From: Epithemia pelagica
Lineage: Eukaryota; Bacillariophyta; Bacillariophyceae; Surirellales; Surirellaceae
Reading direction: 5' to 3'
Assembly (NCBI GenBank): GCA_946965045.2
Contig: OX337228.1
Coordinates: 3,100,001-3,164,000, forward strand
Length of the DNA: 64,000 bases
The notes under the pieces were generated by a model that saw only the letters and a list, made by a program, of their open reading frames with translations, made no database searches and had not been told where the DNA came from. A program made the translations under genes and the position numbers. This document shows positions 61,711 to 64,000 of the stretch, piece by piece (position 1 is the first letter of the stretch; each line of letters begins with the position of its first letter).

Positions 61711-64000
61711 ATGGGTGAAGCTGGTCGAACTCACGTTCATGGGATCCTGAATCCATCGCGTCCCCAGCTACGCCTCGTTCGGATCCTGGTGGCGGTGCTC
61801 TTGTCTGGAGTTATATCAGGATGTCTTTCTGTGGCCGATGCATCCATTCTGCAAAGTGGAATTGCCGTTGCAGCCATTTTTGGATTTGGATCCAACGACG
61901 GAAACGACGACAATACTTTGGAAGATCGTGATAGGACGAAGGCAAGTGCCTTGACCGAACAGCAACAACCTGGCTCTCCGTTTCGTCCACCTCCACCACC
62001 CGCCGCGGATGATGGGAACCACCCATGGAACCAACCAAGGCCTCCACCACCGCCACAACGCCCACAGCAAAACCAAGACACACCGGCTGGGATGGCAGTG
62101 CCCCCACCTCCACCTGGATCTGCTGAAAATACTATTGTATGGCAGCAAGACCAACAACAACAACAACACCCAGCGGATCCCTGGATGAACTCGTCTCCAT
62201 CATCGCCCTGGAACCCGGCGGATGGATACGATCCTCAACCAGACGATGCCTTCCATTACTTGCAAAGAGATTTAGAAGCGTCCTTGCAACGTGAACATGA
62301 CTTGGCTATGCGGCTACAAAATGCTTCAGACACCTTGATCGGTATGGAACAGCGAGAAGAATTGCACGTGCGGCAGCTGGATGTATTGACGGAACGAGTC
62401 ATGGATGTCGAAGCACAGGCGGCAGAAGAACACAATCAACTACTGGAATATCAAGCCAATTGTTCGGAATTGGATTTGGAGATTGCTGAATTACAGGGAC
62501 AAGTCGATGACTGGAAGGAACGCTGTCTCCAGTCCGAAGAACGGATATCCAAGCAAACGACGGACTATACCAAGCTTGAAAAGAAACTCACCAAGGCCAA
62601 ACGGGAAGCAGAAAATCTCGCCACATTGGTCGAACGAAATCGTTTGGAAGACTTGAGAGAATCCTATCAGGACCGTAAGAAGACACAAAAGGCTTCAGGT
62701 GGTTTGTTTGGTTGGATCTTTGGACGAGTAACCACTCGGGATGATGCCGAACTGGAAAAGTTGCGTGACATGGCCAAAGCTACCTTACTTAATGCGCTTC
62801 GAACCGAACGCAAGAGCGTAGAAGAGCTGGAGGCGGCTGTATCTACGTTGGAACAGAACAATTCCATGATTGCGGTCCAAATACAGTCGCGAGATGAAAT
62901 TATTGATCAGCTCAATGAGCGCGTGGCTGTCTTTGAGGAGGATAAACTGGTCTTGAAGGCGGCACTAAAGCAGTTGCAAAAAGAAATGACCGAAGAAGCT
63001 CCCAAAACACAAAAGCTCATTCAGGACTTGGAAGAAGCACAAGCCGAGATAGAACGGCTGGAAACGGAAATGGAGCAATTGATCATCACGCAGCAAAAAG
63101 AGATAACCTCCCTAGAAGAGATCATTGCCACAAAGGAAGAAAAGATTGCTGAAACAGAAGCCAATGTGACCATGATTGGCGAGTATGTGGACAAGCTTGA
63201 AGAGCGCCTTGCGGACTTTTCCTTGGCCAAACGAGAAATTGAAAAACGGGAAGAGAATTGCCGAGATATTGAGTTGAAGAGTGAACAAGTGGAGCAGGAG
63301 TGTGTATCCATGCGCGAGCAAATGCAACGGCAAGAACGCGAACATGAGGAAGTCAAGGCCTTGTTAGGTGAATTGGTCGAGGAACGCACCAAACTCCAGA
63401 TTCAGATTGCCCAACTGTTGGCCGATAAGGAAACAGCTGACAGCGAAGTAGAGCGGCTTCGCTCCTCGGTTCAAGCCTTGCAGAGCGAAACTCTTCATCT
63501 GCAGCAGCAACTGGAAAAAGCTCCTTCTGGACAAGAGTGGGATGCGAGGGTGCATGAGTACGAAACTCGGTTGGCCACTCTAACGGAGGAGCATACCAAA
63601 ATGCAAGAAACGACCCAGACCTACCGTGACTTGATTGCCGATATGGAACAAAAGATGCAAGAAATGGCGATGACGCGACAGGAATTGCAAGCCTTGCTGG
63701 ACGATACTCAATCTACGAAAAATAGTATGGAGACACGGTTGAGTGAGGTCATTGAAGCACAACGGATGGCGGAATCGAAAGTGCAGGAACAAAGCGAACT
63801 GTATCAAGCTCAATTAGCGGAATCTCAAGCGCAAGCCGAAGCGCATGTTCAAGAACAACAAAGATCGTTAGAAATTCAACTCATGCAGGAACGACAAAGG
63901 TTTGAACAGGAACTTGTCCAGGAAAAAGAACGAGTTCACGCCTTGCTACTACTGCTGGAGGAGGAACAGCAAAAACAAAGTCAGGTAAACAGTCAAACAC
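61711..64000 (+). CDS. Long coiled-coil protein with N-terminal hydrophobic segment (partial)
   Basis: Open from ATG 61711 (MGEAGRTHVHG) to the right edge, at least 763 codons. A hydrophobic segment RILVAVLLSGVISGCLSVADA lies near 25-45 and could be a signal peptide or anchor, with A-D-A-S rather than an AF motif after it. A Pro/Gln-rich linker follows (about 70-160; PPPPPP and QQQQ runs), then near-continuous coiled coil from about 185. A short break with GGLFGWIFGRVTTRDD near 330 may be a membrane-touching or hinge element. A tethering or scaffold protein of an endomembrane is a reasonable guess; no family is assigned. A GTAAAC near 63985 could be a splice donor, so the exon may end there. 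Confidence 0.8.
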   Translation, partial: MGEAGRTHVHGILNPSRPQLRLVRILVAVLLSGVISGCLSVADASILQSGIAVAAIFGFGSNDGNDDNTLEDRDRTKASALTEQQQPGSPFRPPPPPAADDGNHPWNQPRPPPPPQRPQQNQDTPAGMAVPPPPPGSAENTIVWQQDQQQQQHPADPWMNSSPSSPWNPADGYDPQPDDAFHYLQRDLEASLQREHDLAMRLQNASDTLIGMEQREELHVRQLDVLTERVMDVEAQAAEEHNQLLEYQANCSELDLEIAELQGQVDDWKERCLQSEERISKQTTDYTKLEKKLTKAKREAENLATLVERNRLEDLRESYQDRKKTQKASGGLFGWIFGRVTTRDDAELEKLRDMAKATLLNALRTERKSVEELEAAVSTLEQNNSMIAVQIQSRDEIIDQLNERVAVFEEDKLVLKAALKQLQKEMTEEAPKTQKLIQDLEEAQAEIERLETEMEQLIITQQKEITSLEEIIATKEEKIAETEANVTMIGEYVDKLEERLADFSLAKREIEKREENCRDIELKSEQVEQECVSMREQMQRQEREHEEVKALLGELVEERTKLQIQIAQLLADKETADSEVERLRSSVQALQSETLHLQQQLEKAPSGQEWDARVHEYETRLATLTEEHTKMQETTQTYRDLIADMEQKMQEMAMTRQELQALLDDTQSTKNSMETRLSEVIEAQRMAESKVQEQSELYQAQLAESQAQAEAHVQEQQRSLEIQLMQERQRFEQELVQEKERVHALLLLLEEEQQKQSQVNSQT

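Overview
The window reads as nuclear DNA of a diatom, probably a pennate one. The evidence is: intron-poor genes with short GT-AG introns (76-122 bp), a Copia element of the diatom type, a cyclin resembling the diatom-specific cyclins, and two proteins with plastid-type presequences that end in an ASAFAP-like A/G-|-F motif. The species cannot be named from the sequence alone.

Positions 1-14,917 are a transposon nest. A Copia LTR retrotransposon on the minus strand (1-7,949, far LTR end outside the window) has LTR copies identical over all 348 visible bases, a full gag-pol frame and an extra 259-codon frame upstream of gag. It sits inside the 3' part of a decayed hAT transposase gene (7,950-12,006). 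The preserved hAT terminus (12,590) and its subterminal repeats resemble the Tol2 type. Next to it lies a compact piggyBac-like element (12,669-14,913) with perfect 16-bp TIRs, a TTAA duplication and two convergent genes, one of them an N-terminal piece of a transposase.

Positions 15,787-38,418 are dense housekeeping genes: a START-like lipid-binding protein, a histidine phosphatase, TRAPPC11 (vesicle tethering), FIP1 (mRNA 3' processing), a plastid-targeted SRPBCC protein, PIG-O/GPI13 (GPI anchor synthesis), a DDX27/DRS1 helicase (ribosome assembly), a small unknown protein, MAT1/TFB3 (TFIIH/CAK), a multi-pass membrane protein and a protein with a degenerate response-regulator domain.

Positions 38,958-46,812 are a non-LTR retrotransposon with perfect 18-bp target-site duplications. 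It has ORF1, then ORF2 (APE endonuclease, reverse transcriptase, RNase H). Three in-frame TGA codons and two frame breaks interrupt it, and it ends in three hairpins and a poly(T) run.

Positions 47,237-64,000 return to housekeeping genes: NFU1 (Fe-S assembly), a small coiled-coil protein, condensin II CAP-H2, a mitochondrial carrier, an S28 serine carboxypeptidase, a cyclin, EIPR1/TSSC1 (endosomal trafficking), a plastid-targeted MDP-1-type HAD phosphatase, and a long coiled-coil protein running off the right edge. Several genes are head to head across 210-290 bp, so shared promoters are likely. No rRNA, tRNA or CRISPR was recognised.
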